NCBI GenBank assembly: GCA_034522155.1
Contig: JAXHLP010000002.1
Location: forward strand, 124,001-188,000
Source of the DNA: Salinilacustrithrix sp034522155
GTDB taxonomy: Bacteria > Actinomycetota > Acidimicrobiia > Acidimicrobiales > Salinilacustritrichaceae
Length of the DNA stretch: 64,000 bases
Direction: 5' to 3'
Of the stretch, positions 10,455 through 20,178 are shown in pieces. Both the position numbers and the translations under genes were made by a program. The first letter of the stretch is position 1. Every line of letters begins with the position of its first letter. The notes below the pieces were generated by a model. It was not told where the DNA came from and ran no database searches. It saw nothing but the letters and a program-made list of their open reading frames with translations.

Positions 10455-11436
10455 ATGCAACCGGACGCTTCACCCGAGCTGCGCCACGACTGGACCACCG
10501 ACGAGGCGCTCGCGCTCCTCGAGCGACCGTTCCACGACCTGCTGTTCGAGGCCCAGTCGGTGCATCGCCGCGCGTTCCGCTCCGACGTGGTGGAGGGCGC
10601 CATCCTGCTGTCGATCAAGACCGGGGGCTGCCCGGAGGACTGCGCCTACTGCCCGCAGGCGGCGCGGTACAGCACGGGGGTCGACGCCGAGAAGCTGATG
10701 TCGACCGAGGAGATCGTCGAGGCCGCCGAGAACGCCAAGGCAAACGGCGCGTCCCGCTTCTGCATGGGCGCAGCGTGGCGCGAGCCCAACGACCGCCAGG
10801 TCGGCCGGGTCGCCGAGGCGGTGACCGCCGTGGGCGAGCTCGGCATGGAGACCTGCGTGACGCTCGGGATGCTCACCGACGCCCAGGCCGAGACCCTCGC
10901 CGATGCCGGGCTCGACTACTGACAACCACAATCTCGACACCTCCGCCCGACTTCTACGGCGAGATCATCACGACCCGCGCCTACCAGGACCGCCTCGACA
11001 CGATCGGCCACGTCCGCGAGGCGGGAGTCCGGCTGTGCTGTGGCGGCATCGTCGGGATGGGGGAGAGCCGCCGCCAACGGGCGGGGCTGCTGGCCCAACT
11101 GGCCCAGCTCGATCCGCACCCGGAGAGCGTGCCCGTCAACCTGCTCGTCCAGGTGCCCGGCACGCCGCTGCACGGCACCGAGGAGCTGGACGGACTCGAG
11201 CTGCGTGCGCTGCCATCGCCGCAGCCCGGATCATGATGCCGGGCTCCGTCGTCAGGCTCTCGGCGGGACGCAACCAGATGACCGACGAGCTCCAGGCCCT
11301 GTGCCTGCACGCCGGGGCGGCGAGCATCTTCCTCGGCGACAAGCTGCTCACCACGCCGAACCCGGGCGAGAACCACGACGAGGATCTCCTCGGTCGCCTC
11401 GACACGTCACTCTCGGACGGCTCCCTCCTCGCCTGA
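10455..11436 (+). pseudogene. bioB: Biotin synthase with four apparent single-base insertions
   Basis: The radical-SAM cluster motif CPEDCAYC, the ASRFCMGAAWR and VTLGMLT strands, CCGGIVGMGE, PVNLLVQVPGTPL and a final LSAGRNQM are all well conserved, but in three frames. Comparison with the expected protein places extra bases near 10920, near 10944, near 11203 and near 11212. Removing four bases leaves 978, giving a normal 325-residue BioB. BioB inserts sulfur into dethiobiotin. The intact motifs argue for recent damage or sequence error; no other biotin gene is in the window. Confidence 0.85.
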
Positions 11437-11492
11437 GTCCGCTCGGCTGTGCTCCGCTCCCCCGACGGTCGTCCCTCGGACATGATCTGACG

Positions 11493-12326
11493 ATGCCCGA
11501 CGACACCTACACCCATGGGCACCAACCGTCGGTGGTGCGCTCGCACGCGGCCCGGACCGTGGAGAACTCCGCGGCGTACCTGGTTCCACGGCTCGAACCT
11601 GGACTCACGGTGCTCGACGTGGGGTGCGGGCCGGGATCGATCACCGTCGACCTCGCCCGCCGGGTGGCGCCGGGTCACGTGGTCGGCATCGATCGCAGCG
11701 ACGACGTGCTCGGCAGCGCACGCGAGCCGCGCGGCCGGACTCGACAACCTCAGCTTCGAGGTCGGCGACGCCTACGGCCTCGACGTCGCCGACGACAGCG
11801 TCGACGTTGTCCACGCCCACCAGGTGCTCCAGCACCTCTCCGACCCGGTGGCGGCACTCCGGGGGATGCGCCGCGTGTGCCGGCCGGGCGGGACGATCGC
11901 CGTGCCGCGGACGCCGACTACGGCCGCGTTCACCTGGGCGCCGGCCGACGAGCGACTGAGCCACTGGCTCGACGTGTACCGCCAGGTCGCTCGTGGGAAC
12001 GGCGCCGAGCCCGACGCCGGTCGGCGGCTCAAGGGCTGGGCGCTCGAGGCGGGCTGCACCGACGTGGACGCGTCGGCGTCGGTGTGGTGCTTCAGCACCG
12101 GCGAGGACGACGGTGGTGGGCCGGGCTGTGGGCCGAGCGCGTCGTGGAATCGGATCTCGCTCGGCATGCGATCGACCGTGGCATCGCCTCCGAGGACGAC
12201 CTGCGAACGTTCGCCGACGCGCTCCTGGAGTGGGGCGAGCACGAGGATGGGTGGTTCATCGTCCCGCACGGCGAGGTGCTCGCCCGGCCCGGACGATCTG
12301 TGGTGGATGGCGCTTCCGACGTCTGA
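11493..12326 (+). pseudogene. SAM-dependent methyltransferase, frameshifted
   Basis: A class I methyltransferase is readable in pieces: motif I VLDVGCGPGSITVDLA in the first frame, then GLDNLSFEVGDAYGLDVADD and VVHAHQVLQHLSDPVAALRG in a second frame after about 11725, and a C-terminal part (WWAGLWAERVVESDLARHAI) back in the first frame after about 12105. A short compensated slip also seems to lie near 11905-11930. The layout is that of UbiE/COQ5-like small-molecule methyltransferases. The substrate is unknown and the exact 3' end is uncertain. Confidence 0.7.
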
Positions 12327-12338
12327 CCGTCTGACGGG

Positions 12339-12993
12339 TCAACGTAGGCGTCGACGACGAGGCCGCCGACGGACCGCATCGCGTCGCGGGGGAGGGGGAA
12401 GCTCCCGGTGGCTGGTGATCTCCACGATCCCCGCTGGGCCGGTGCCGATCAGCAGGCTGTCCGCCGGTCCCAGGCTGGCGACGAACAGTGCGGTCTCACC
12501 GAGACCCGAGACCTCCTCATGGGGCAGGTCGTCGTCGAACAGGGTCCTCGCCTCGGATGCAGTCCGAACCTCGTCGAGCACGGTCGGCGGAAGCGGCAGC
12601 GCCCCGACTCGTCGGTGAGGACCGCGATGCCGATCTCGCCGCCCCCGATGCCTCGTACGTGCACCGATCCTGGAGTACTCGATCTCCTGGTACTCGCCCG
12701 TCCCCGTCATCGCCGTGGTCGAGGTGATGTCGACGCGCGGCGGCGGACGCCAGGTCGGCGGGCGGCACCAGGTCGCGCAGGAGCCGGCAGTCGCCACGGG
12801 GTCGTCTCGGTCGTCTGGGTCGTCCTGGGTGGTCTGGGTCGTCTGGGTCGTCCTGAGTCGTGCCATCGCCCGACGCCGCGTTCGTCGCATGATCGTCCTC
12901 GCCATCGCCGCATGCGGCGACGAAGCTCAGGGCCAGGACGAGGACGGCCAGCCAGCGGGCCGAGAGCCAGTGATGCGATCGGTCGTTCCACAT
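12339..12993 (-). pseudogene. Putative lipoprotein with Asp/Pro linker, frameshifted
   Basis: The product starts MWNDRSHHWLSARWLAVLVL, and the following segment ends in a lipobox-like VAACGD, so export and lipid attachment are likely. A low-complexity DDPDDP linker follows, then an unrecognised domain split over at least two frames (DLVPPADLAS, ITSTTAMTGTGEYQEIEYSR, ETALFVASLGPADSLLIGTG). The frame changes lie near 12720, near 12660-12600 and near 12380, so the 3' end is approximate. It ends tail to tail with the methyltransferase. Confidence 0.5.
12801..12860. repeat. Degenerate 9-base tandem repeat coding an Asp-Asp-Pro linker
   Basis: Imperfect copies of GTCGTCTGG (plus strand) encode DDP repeats on the minus strand inside the lipoprotein gene. 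Replication slippage or base-calling trouble here could explain a nearby frame change. Confidence 0.6.
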
Positions 12994-13122
12994 GCGTTCA
13001 TTGGATCGGCTCGACCCACGCCCGCATGAGCAACCATTGCTCATCGACCGGGTCGCCCCCCGACCCGACTCGACCGACTCCCACCTCGATGGGCCCCGAT
13101 CCGATCCGATCCGGGTCGACCG

Positions 13123-13128
13123 TAGGCT
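13123..13128 (+). promoter_or_regulatory. -10 element for ung
   Basis: TAGGCT, 7 bases before the ATG. The same TAGGCTC string stands in front of phoH and glyS. Confidence 0.55.
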
Positions 13129-13135
13129 CTGCGCC

Positions 13136-13795
13136 ATGAGGACCGACTGGAACCCGCTGCTGCGTGACCAGTTCGACGAGCCGTACTGGCGCGAGCTGCA
13201 GTCCTTCGTCCGCGACGAGCGCCAGCACCACACGGTGTACCCGCCCCACGACGAGGTCTTCGCCGCCCTGCACCTCACGCCGTACGCCGCGGTGAAGGTG
13301 TTCATCCTCGGCCAGGACCCGTACCACGGCCCCGACCAGGCCCATGGGCTGTGCTTCTCGGTCCGCGAGGGGATCGATCCACCGCCGTCGCTGAAGAACA
13401 TCTTCGCCGAGCTCGAGTCGGATCTCGGCTGTCCGCGACCCGACCACGGCAACCTCGAGCACTGGGCCCGCCAGGGGGTGCTGTTGCTCAACGCCACGCT
13501 CACGGTGCGCGCCCACAGCGCGGCGTCGCACCAGCGCAAGGGGTGGGAGACCTTCACCGACCGCGTGATCGAGATCGTCGGCGACAAGCCCGATCGGGTC
13601 GTGTTCATCCTCTGGGGCGCCTCGGCCCGCAAGAAGAAGTCCCTCATCGACACCAGCCGGCACACCGTCATCGAGTCGCCCCACCCGTCGCCCCTCTCGG
13701 CCGACCGGGGCTTCTTCGGCTCGAAGCCGTTCAGCCGGGCCAACGAGGCGCTCGACCAGGCCGGGCGGGACCCCATCGACTGGTGCCTGCCGTGA
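13136..13795 (+). CDS. ung: Uracil-DNA glycosylase
   Basis: This 219-residue family-1 enzyme has the water-activating loop GQDPYHGPDQAHGL, the LLLNATLTV strand, FILWGASARKKK and the minor-groove loop HPSPLS. It removes uracil from DNA in base excision repair. It starts with no Shine-Dalgarno directly behind TAGGCT. Its stop overlaps the GTG of the ATP-dependent ligase (GTGA), so repair and sealing enzymes look cotranslated. Confidence 0.96.
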   Translation: MRTDWNPLLRDQFDEPYWRELQSFVRDERQHHTVYPPHDEVFAALHLTPYAAVKVFILGQDPYHGPDQAHGLCFSVREGIDPPPSLKNIFAELESDLGCPRPDHGNLEHWARQGVLLLNATLTVRAHSAASHQRKGWETFTDRVIEIVGDKPDRVVFILWGASARKKKSLIDTSRHTVIESPHPSPLSADRGFFGSKPFSRANEALDQAGRDPIDWCLP

Positions 13796-15335
13796 CCTTG
13801 TTGGCCGACGTCGTCGCGACGTCGGCCCGGGTGGCGGGCACCACCAAGCGCACCGAGAAGAAGGCCGCGCTCGCCGAGCTGCTCGGCGACCTCGATCCCG
13901 ACGAGGTCGAGGTGGTGGTCGGCTTCCTCACGGGCGAGGTCCGCCAGGGGCGGATCGGCATCGGTTGGGCGACCATCCGGGACCTGGAGGTCCCGCATGC
14001 CGACGAGGCCACCCTGACGGTCGCCGACGTCGATACTGCGGTCGACCGGCTGCAGGCCACGACCGGGGCTCGCAGTCGGCCCGCCACGACCAGCTCGCCG
14101 ACCTGTTCGGTCGGGCGACTCCGACGAGGCGACTTCCTCGGCCGGCTGTTCGTGGCGAGCTCCGCACCGGCGCCTGGCGGGCGTGGTCACCGACGCCATC
14201 GCGTGGCGTCGGGGTGAAGCTCGACACGGTCCGGCGTGCCGCGATGCTCGCCGGCGACCTCGGCGTGGTGGCACGGCTTGCGTTGGTCGACGGCGCCGAC
14301 GCCGTCGGCCAGGTCGGGCTGGAACCACTCCGTCCGGTGCAGCCGATGTTGGCTTCGACGGGCGAGTCGGTCGAGGCGGCGCTCGAGGAGACCGGTACGG
14401 CGAGCGTCGAGTGGAAGCTCGACGGCGCCCGCATCCAGGTCCACCGCGCCGCCGACGACGTCCGCATCTACACCCGCAACCTCAACGACGTGACCGGCCG
14501 TCTTCCCGACATCGTCGAGACCGTGCGTGCCTTCGAGGCTGACTCCTTCGTCCTCGACGGCGAGATCCTCGGCTTCACGGGCCCCGACGAGTCGCCGCAG
14601 GCGTTCCAGGACACGATGAGCCGGTTCGGCCGCGACGAGGGGGCCGGATCTGCCTCGGGTCGGCAGGCCGGATCGAACCCGACCCGCCTGATGCCCCACT
14701 TCTTCGACCTGCTCCACCTCGACGGGGCCGACCAGATCGACGAATCGCTCCGGACCCGGCGCCAGCGCCTCGAGGTCCTCGTCGGTGTTCACCTCATCCC
14801 GGGAGAGATCACCGACGACGCTGCGGTCGCCCGACAGGTCCTCGACGACGCGCTGGACCGCGGGCACGAGGGCGTGATGGTGAAGGCCGCCGACAGCACC
14901 TACCAGGCCGGTCGGCGCGGCAAGTCCTGGCGCAAGGTGAAGCCGGTCCACACCCTCGACCTCGTCGTGCTCGGCGTGGAGTGGGGGAGCGGTCGGCGTC
15001 GGGGCTGGCTGTCGAACATCCACCTCGGTGCCATCGACCCGGACACCGGCGAGCCGGTCATGGTCGGCAAGACGTTCAAGGGCATGACCGACGAGATCCT
15101 CGAGTGGCAGACCGAGCGGTTCACCGAGCTGAAGACTGGCGAGGACGGCCACACGGTGTGGGTGCGGCCCGAGCAGGTGGTGGAGATCGCGCTCGACGGT
15201 GCGCAGACCTCGACCCGCTACCCGGGCGGCGTCGCCCTGCGCTTCGCCCGCGTGAAGCAGTACCGCCACGACAAGACACCCGCCGAGGCCGACACCCTCG
15301 ACGCCGTACGGGAACTCCTCCCCGGCAACCACTGA
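13792..15335 (+). pseudogene. ATP-dependent DNA ligase with clustered indels near its middle
   Basis: The C-terminal two thirds are a clean ATP-dependent DNA ligase: motif I EWKLDGARIQVHR with the adenylated Lys, then RNLNDVTGRLPDI, LDGEILGF, DRGHEGVMVKA (motif IV-like), SWRKVKP, and an OB-fold tail. The N-terminal 90 residues are also clean. Between about 14070 and 14215 the coding frame jumps at least four times (GSQSARHDQLADLFGRA, then GDFLGRLFV, then GELRTGA, then AGVVTDAIA, then GVKLDTVRRAAML). Unless these are read errors, no full enzyme is made. Confidence 0.75.
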
Positions 15336-15358
15336 CCCGAACGAGGGGATCTGACACG

Positions 15359-16594
15359 ATGTCAGGTATGAGCGCGCCGTCCGTCACCGTCAGCACCCTG
15401 GACACGCCGTCGATCGTCGACACCCTCGGCTACCGGCCCTTCGACGCCGACAACCACTACTACGAGGCGACCGACTGCGTGACCCGCCACCTCGATCCGC
15501 GCCACGCCGCCCGCGTGTTCCAGTGGTCCGAGATCGACGGCCGCACCTACCCCGTCATCGGCGGGAAGGTGTTCCGCGGCGTCAAGAACGCCACCTTCGA
15601 TCCGGTGGCCCCACCCGGCGTGCTGGCCGACTACTTCCGCGGCAACCCCAACGACGACGACCCGCTCGAGCTGCTGAGCCGCCACGAACCCATCCGGCCC
15701 GAGTACCGCGACCGCGACGCGCGGCTGGCGACCATGGACGAGCACGGGCTCGAGCGGGTCTGGCTGTTCCCGACGCTCGGGATGATCTACGAGGAGCCGT
15801 TGCGCCACGACCCCGAAGGCGTCGCGCTGATGTTCACCGCGTTCAACCGCTGGCTCGAGGAGGACTGGGGCTTCGCCCACCAGGACCGGATCTTCGCCGG
15901 GCCCTACATCCCCCTCGTCGACGTCGACTGGGCGTGCCGCGAGCTCGAGTGGGCCCTCGACCACGACGCCCGCACCATCGTCATGCGCCCGGCCGCGCCG
16001 ACCACGGCACAGGGCCAGGTACCGCCCACCGATCCGATGTTCGACCCGTTCTGGGCCCGCATGAACGAGGCCGGGGTCACGCTCGTCGTCCACGCCGGCG
16101 ACGCGGGCTACACCAGCCACGGCTACGCCCGCGACGGCTTCACCACCGACTTCAGCGGCGTGCCCCAGCCGATCAAGATGCTCCAGCTCGAGCGGCCGAT
16201 CGAGGACTTCCTGTCATCGCTCGTCGGCGACAAGCTGTTCCACCGGTTCCCCAACCTCCGGGTCGCCAGCGTCGAGAACGGCAGCAAGTACCTGGCCGGG
16301 CTGTTCGACCGTCTGCGCGTCGTTGCCGGCAAGATGGCCGGCTGGTTCCCCGAGGACCCGGTCGAGACCTTCCGTCGCCACATCTGGATCAACCCGTTCT
16401 GGGAGGACCACATCGACGACGTCCTCGCCTGCATGGGTCCCGACCGGGTGATCTTCGGCAGCGACTGGCCCCACATCGAGGCCCTGCCCGAGCCACTGCA
16501 GTACGTGGCCGAGGTGTCGCACCTGTCCGAGGACGATCAGCGCAAGATCCTGCGTGACAACGTCCGGGAGCTGAACGAACACCGCCCCGCCTGA
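15359..16594 (+). CDS. Amidohydrolase-2 family metal hydrolase
   Basis: The 411-residue TIM-barrel protein begins with FDADNHYYE where the family usually has DxHxH-type ligands; VVHAGDAG, SVENGSKY and FGSDWPHIE supply the other conserved His/Asp positions. Relatives include ACMSD-like decarboxylases and a large actinobacterial group of unknown substrate. ATG at 15359 has a GAGGGG site 10 bases upstream; an in-frame ATG at 15368 is an alternative. It lies 17 bases before the photolyase gene. Confidence 0.85.
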   Translation: MSGMSAPSVTVSTLDTPSIVDTLGYRPFDADNHYYEATDCVTRHLDPRHAARVFQWSEIDGRTYPVIGGKVFRGVKNATFDPVAPPGVLADYFRGNPNDDDPLELLSRHEPIRPEYRDRDARLATMDEHGLERVWLFPTLGMIYEEPLRHDPEGVALMFTAFNRWLEEDWGFAHQDRIFAGPYIPLVDVDWACRELEWALDHDARTIVMRPAAPTTAQGQVPPTDPMFDPFWARMNEAGVTLVVHAGDAGYTSHGYARDGFTTDFSGVPQPIKMLQLERPIEDFLSSLVGDKLFHRFPNLRVASVENGSKYLAGLFDRLRVVAGKMAGWFPEDPVETFRRHIWINPFWEDHIDDVLACMGPDRVIFGSDWPHIEALPEPLQYVAEVSHLSEDDQRKILRDNVRELNEHRPA

Positions 16595-16611
16595 CGGGTA
16601 GGAAGGCGGTC

Positions 16612-17958
16612 ATGGCGACCGCCCTGCTGTGGTTCCGGCGCGACCTGCGCCTGTCCGACAATCCCGCCCTCGTCGAGGCCGTACGGTCGGCCGACGAGGT
16701 CGTCGGGGTCTTCTGCCTCGACGACCGGTTGCGTGGGAGCAGCGGCGACGTCCGGTTGGCCTACCTGTACCGCAGCCTCCGAGCCCTCGACGAGTCGATG
16801 GGCGGCGATCTGGTCCTTCGAGCCGGTGACCCGGTCGAGGTCATCCCCGAGCTGGCCCTCGAGATCGGCGCTGCCTCGGTCCACCTGGCCGAGGACTTCG
16901 GGCCATACGGGCGGGCACGCGACGAGGCGGTCGCGGCCGCGGTCTCCGACGCGGGCATCGAGTTCGTCCGGACGGGCAGCCCCTACGCGGTGGAACCGGG
17001 AACGGTCTTCACCAAGGGTGGGACGCCGTATCGGGTGTTCACCCCGTTCTCACGGGCGTGGCGTGACGCCGCCTGGGATGCGCCGGTCCGCAAGCCGGCG
17101 TCGATCCCGTGGCGAAGCGTGCAGTCCGAGGCGATCCCCGAGGAGCCTGACCTGGGCGGTGTCGAGCTCGCCCGTGCCGGGGAGGACGCGGCGCGGAACC
17201 GGCTCGATCACTTCCTGGCCAGCAAGATCGCCGACTACCGCGACGCCCGGAACCGTCCGGGCGACGACGCGACGTCGCGGCTGTCGGCCGACCTGAAGTG
17301 GGGCGCGCTCCATCCCCGCCAGATCCTGGCCCGGCTCGACGGCACCGACGCCGAGCGCACGTTCGCCACCGAGCTGTGCTGGCGGGACTTCTACGCCGAT
17401 GTGCTCTTCCACAACCCCTCGTCGGCCCGCACCTCGATGAACGCGCGCGTCGGATCGATGCCCTGGGACCGTGGCCCCGAGGCCGACGAGCGGTTCGAGG
17501 CCTGGACGTATGGGTGTACCGGCTTCCCGATCGTGGACGCCGGCATGCGCCAGCTGCTGGCCGAGGGCTGGATGCACAACCGGGTGCGGATGATCGTGGC
17601 CAGCTTCCTGGTCAAGGATCTCCACCTCGACTGGCAGCGTGGGGCCCGATGGTTCATGCGCCACCTCGTCGACGGCGATCTCGCGTCCAACCAGCACGGC
17701 TGGCAGTGGACCGCGGGCACCGGTACGGACGCCGCCCCCTACTTCCGGATCTTCAATCCGACGACCCAGGGCACCCGGTTCGACCCGGATGGGACCTACG
17801 TGCGTCGCTACGTGCCCGAGCTCGCGAACGTCGACGGTGGGGCGGTGCACGAGCCCGGAAAGCTCGACGGTGGAACGCCCGCGGGGTATCCCCATCCGAT
17901 CGTCGACCACCACGAGGAGCGGGTGGAGTCCCTTCGCCGCTACGAAGCCGCCGGTTGA
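16612..17958 (+). CDS. phr: Deoxyribodipyrimidine photolyase
   Basis: The 448-residue protein carries the N-terminal photolyase domain (LLWFRRDLRLSDNPAL) and the C-terminal FAD domain, with WRDFYADVLF, GCTGFPIVDAGMRQL, WMHNRVRMIVASFL and a final YFRIFNPTTQG segment. It repairs cyclobutane pyrimidine dimers with blue light. A GGAAGG site precedes the ATG. Together with ung and the ligase it makes a short repair-rich stretch. Confidence 0.95.
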   Translation: MATALLWFRRDLRLSDNPALVEAVRSADEVVGVFCLDDRLRGSSGDVRLAYLYRSLRALDESMGGDLVLRAGDPVEVIPELALEIGAASVHLAEDFGPYGRARDEAVAAAVSDAGIEFVRTGSPYAVEPGTVFTKGGTPYRVFTPFSRAWRDAAWDAPVRKPASIPWRSVQSEAIPEEPDLGGVELARAGEDAARNRLDHFLASKIADYRDARNRPGDDATSRLSADLKWGALHPRQILARLDGTDAERTFATELCWRDFYADVLFHNPSSARTSMNARVGSMPWDRGPEADERFEAWTYGCTGFPIVDAGMRQLLAEGWMHNRVRMIVASFLVKDLHLDWQRGARWFMRHLVDGDLASNQHGWQWTAGTGTDAAPYFRIFNPTTQGTRFDPDGTYVRRYVPELANVDGGAVHEPGKLDGGTPAGYPHPIVDHHEERVESLRRYEAAG

Positions 17959-17998
17959 CGAGCCCGAGGAGCGGCACAGGAGCGGCTCGGTGCTGGCG

Positions 17999-18025
17999 TT
18001 GGCACTCGGTAACATCGAGTGCCAG
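17999..18025 (+). promoter_or_regulatory. CIRCE operator of hrcA
   Basis: TTGGCACTC, 9 bases, GAGTGCCAG: an inverted repeat very close to the CIRCE consensus (TTAGCACTC-N9-GAGTGCTAA). A TAACAT hexamer inside the spacer (18010-18015) can serve as -10, so HrcA binding would block the promoter directly. Confidence 0.9.
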
Positions 18026-18051
18026 CCCACGTCGGACCGGGAGGTGAACAG

Positions 18052-19059
18052 ATGCTCGACGACCGCAAGGCGGCCATCCTTCGTGCGGTCGTGCAGGAGT
18101 ACATCGAGACCGCGCAGCCCGTGGGGTCGGGACGCATCGCCGATGCCGAGGGCGTCGACGTGAGTTCGGCCACCGTCCGCAACGAGATGGCGACCCTCGA
18201 GACCGATGGGTACCTGGTCCAGCCCCACACCAGCGCGGGGCGCGTTCCCACCGAGAAGGGCTACCGCTACTTCGTCGACACCATCGGCGCGCCCCGCGCG
18301 CTGCGAGGCGAGCACGCCCGCCAGGTCAGCGCGTTCTTCCGGCGGGCGCACGGCGAGATCGAAGAGATGCTCGAGGCCACCAGTCGGCTGCTGTCGGGCA
18401 TCACCGACTGGACCGGCGTGGTCGTCCCCCCGCCCAGTACCGAGACGCCGCTTCGCTCCATCCACCTCGCGTCGTTGGCGCCGCGCCAGGCCCTCGCGGT
18501 GCTGGTCTACGCCGACGGGTCGGTGGAGAAGCACTCCGTGGAGTTCGACGCCGACACCGGCGAGGAGCGGGTGAACGCCGCATCGGCCCACCTCACTGCC
18601 CACCTCTCGGGTGTGGTGCGCAGCGGCCTGCCCGACAGCGTCACGCCGACGGGCGACACCGAGACCGATCGCATCACCGCCACCGCGCTCGATGTGCTGC
18701 GAGCCAGCGTCGAGCCCGACGCGCCGAGCGACGTCTTCGTCGGCGGCGCGTCCCGGGTGGCGTCGGCGTTCGACGCCGTGGAGACGGTGCAGGAGGTGCT
18801 CCACGTGCTCGAGCAGCACCTCGTCGTGGTCACGCTGCTTCGCGACGTCGTCGATCGTGGCCTCCAGGTGGCCATCGGCTCCGAGACCGGCATGGAAACG
18901 CTCGCCAGCGCGGCGCTGGTGGTCGCGCCCTACACCGTCGGCGGTGAGCGCGCCGGCTCCATCGGTGTGCTCGGCCCCGCCCGCATGGACTATCGAGAGG
19001 CCATGGCCGCCGTTACCGACGTGAGCAACCGCCTCGAAAACCATCTGACTGAAGGCTGA
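18052..19059 (+). CDS. hrcA: Heat-shock repressor HrcA
   Basis: The 335-residue repressor has the N-terminal winged helix (RKAAILRAVVQEYIETAQPV, SSATVRNEMATLE, HTSAGRVPTEKGYR) and the GAF-like inserted dimer domain. It binds CIRCE, one of which lies 27 bases upstream, so it represses its own cluster; GroE normally assists it. ATG at 18052 is chosen for the GGGAGGTG site. dnaJ follows after 3 bases and rsmE overlaps dnaJ. Confidence 0.95.
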   Translation: MLDDRKAAILRAVVQEYIETAQPVGSGRIADAEGVDVSSATVRNEMATLETDGYLVQPHTSAGRVPTEKGYRYFVDTIGAPRALRGEHARQVSAFFRRAHGEIEEMLEATSRLLSGITDWTGVVVPPPSTETPLRSIHLASLAPRQALAVLVYADGSVEKHSVEFDADTGEERVNAASAHLTAHLSGVVRSGLPDSVTPTGDTETDRITATALDVLRASVEPDAPSDVFVGGASRVASAFDAVETVQEVLHVLEQHLVVVTLLRDVVDRGLQVAIGSETGMETLASAALVVAPYTVGGERAGSIGVLGPARMDYREAMAAVTDVSNRLENHLTEG

Positions 19060-19062
19060 TCA

Positions 19063-20178
19063 ATGGCCGACTTCTACGAACTGCTCGGCGTCTCCCGCGA
19101 CGCGTCGCCCGAGGACATCAAGCGGGCGTACCGCAAGCGGGCGCGCGAGCTGCATCCCGACGCCAATCCCGCCGATCCCGAGGCGGAGCAGCAGTTCAAG
19201 GACCTCGCCCGGGCCTACGAGACGCTGAGCGACCCGCAGAGGCGTCAGCGCTACGACCGCTTCGGCGACACCGGCAACGGCCAGGGAGCCGGCGGCGACC
19301 CGTTCGGATTCGGCGGCGTCGGCGACATCTTCGACGCGTTCTTCGGCGACGCCAGCCCCTTCGGGGGTGGCCGTCGTGGCCCCAGCGGGCCACCGCGTGG
19401 TCCGGATCTCGAGGTCGTCACCGATCTCTCGTTCACCGAGGCCGTGTTCGGCACCCAGCACAAGGTCGACGTGCGCACCGCAGTGGCCTGCGACACCTGC
19501 GAGGCCACTGGCGCCAAGCCCGGTTCGGGCCCGTCGACCTGCTCGGAGTGCGGCGGTGCGGGTCAGGTCCGCCAGGTGCGCCAGTCGCTGCTCGGCCAGA
19601 TGGTCACCACCGGCGCGTGCCCCCGCTGCGGCGGTGCCGGGCAGATGATCGACGATCCCTGTGACGACTGCTCCGGCGAGGGCCGTCGCCTCGAGGACAA
19701 GACCTTCACCGTCGACATCCCTCCGGGCGTCGACGCCGGCGCCACACTGCGCCTCCAGGGTCGGGGCGCGGTCGGCCCACGTGGCGGCCCGGCCGGCGAC
19801 CTCTACGTGGGATTCCGGGTCGAGCCCCACGACGTCTTCACCCGCGACGGTGTCGACCTGCACGCCGACCTCCACATCCCCGTGACCCAGGCCATCCTCG
19901 GCGCCGACGTCGGGTTCGAGACCCTCGACGGACTCGAGGAGATCCGGGTCCCGCCGGCGACGCCCACGGGTCACACCTTCCGGTTCCGTGGCAAGGGCGT
20001 GCCGGTCGTGAACCGGTCGGGACGCGGCGATCTCCATGTCCACGTCGTGATCGACCTTCCCCACGACCTCGACGAGGAGCAGGAGGAGCTCGTGCGCCGG
20101 CTCGCCGAGCTGCGCGACGAACCGGTCGGCAGCGAGGGTCACGGCTTCTTCTCCAAGCTGCGCACCGCGTTCAAGTGA
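19063..20178 (+). CDS. dnaJ: Chaperone protein DnaJ
   Basis: The 371-residue type I J-protein has the J domain with HPD (ARELHPDANP), a Gly/Phe-rich linker (residues about 68-105), four CxxCxGxG-like zinc repeats (CDTCEATG, CSECGGAG, CPRCGGAG, CDDCSGEG) and the C-terminal substrate domains. It stimulates DnaK ATPase, but dnaK and grpE are not here, so this is the second, HrcA-linked DnaJ common in actinobacteria. Confidence 0.96.
   Translation: MADFYELLGVSRDASPEDIKRAYRKRARELHPDANPADPEAEQQFKDLARAYETLSDPQRRQRYDRFGDTGNGQGAGGDPFGFGGVGDIFDAFFGDASPFGGGRRGPSGPPRGPDLEVVTDLSFTEAVFGTQHKVDVRTAVACDTCEATGAKPGSGPSTCSECGGAGQVRQVRQSLLGQMVTTGACPRCGGAGQMIDDPCDDCSGEGRRLEDKTFTVDIPPGVDAGATLRLQGRGAVGPRGGPAGDLYVGFRVEPHDVFTRDGVDLHADLHIPVTQAILGADVGFETLDGLEEIRVPPATPTGHTFRFRGKGVPVVNRSGRGDLHVHVVIDLPHDLDEEQEELVRRLAELRDEPVGSEGHGFFSKLRTAFK

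Noticed and set aside
17050..19044. A 664-codon minus-strand open frame across phr and hrcA
   Set aside because: It is the GC-driven antisense shadow of two well-recognised genes and contains no domain.
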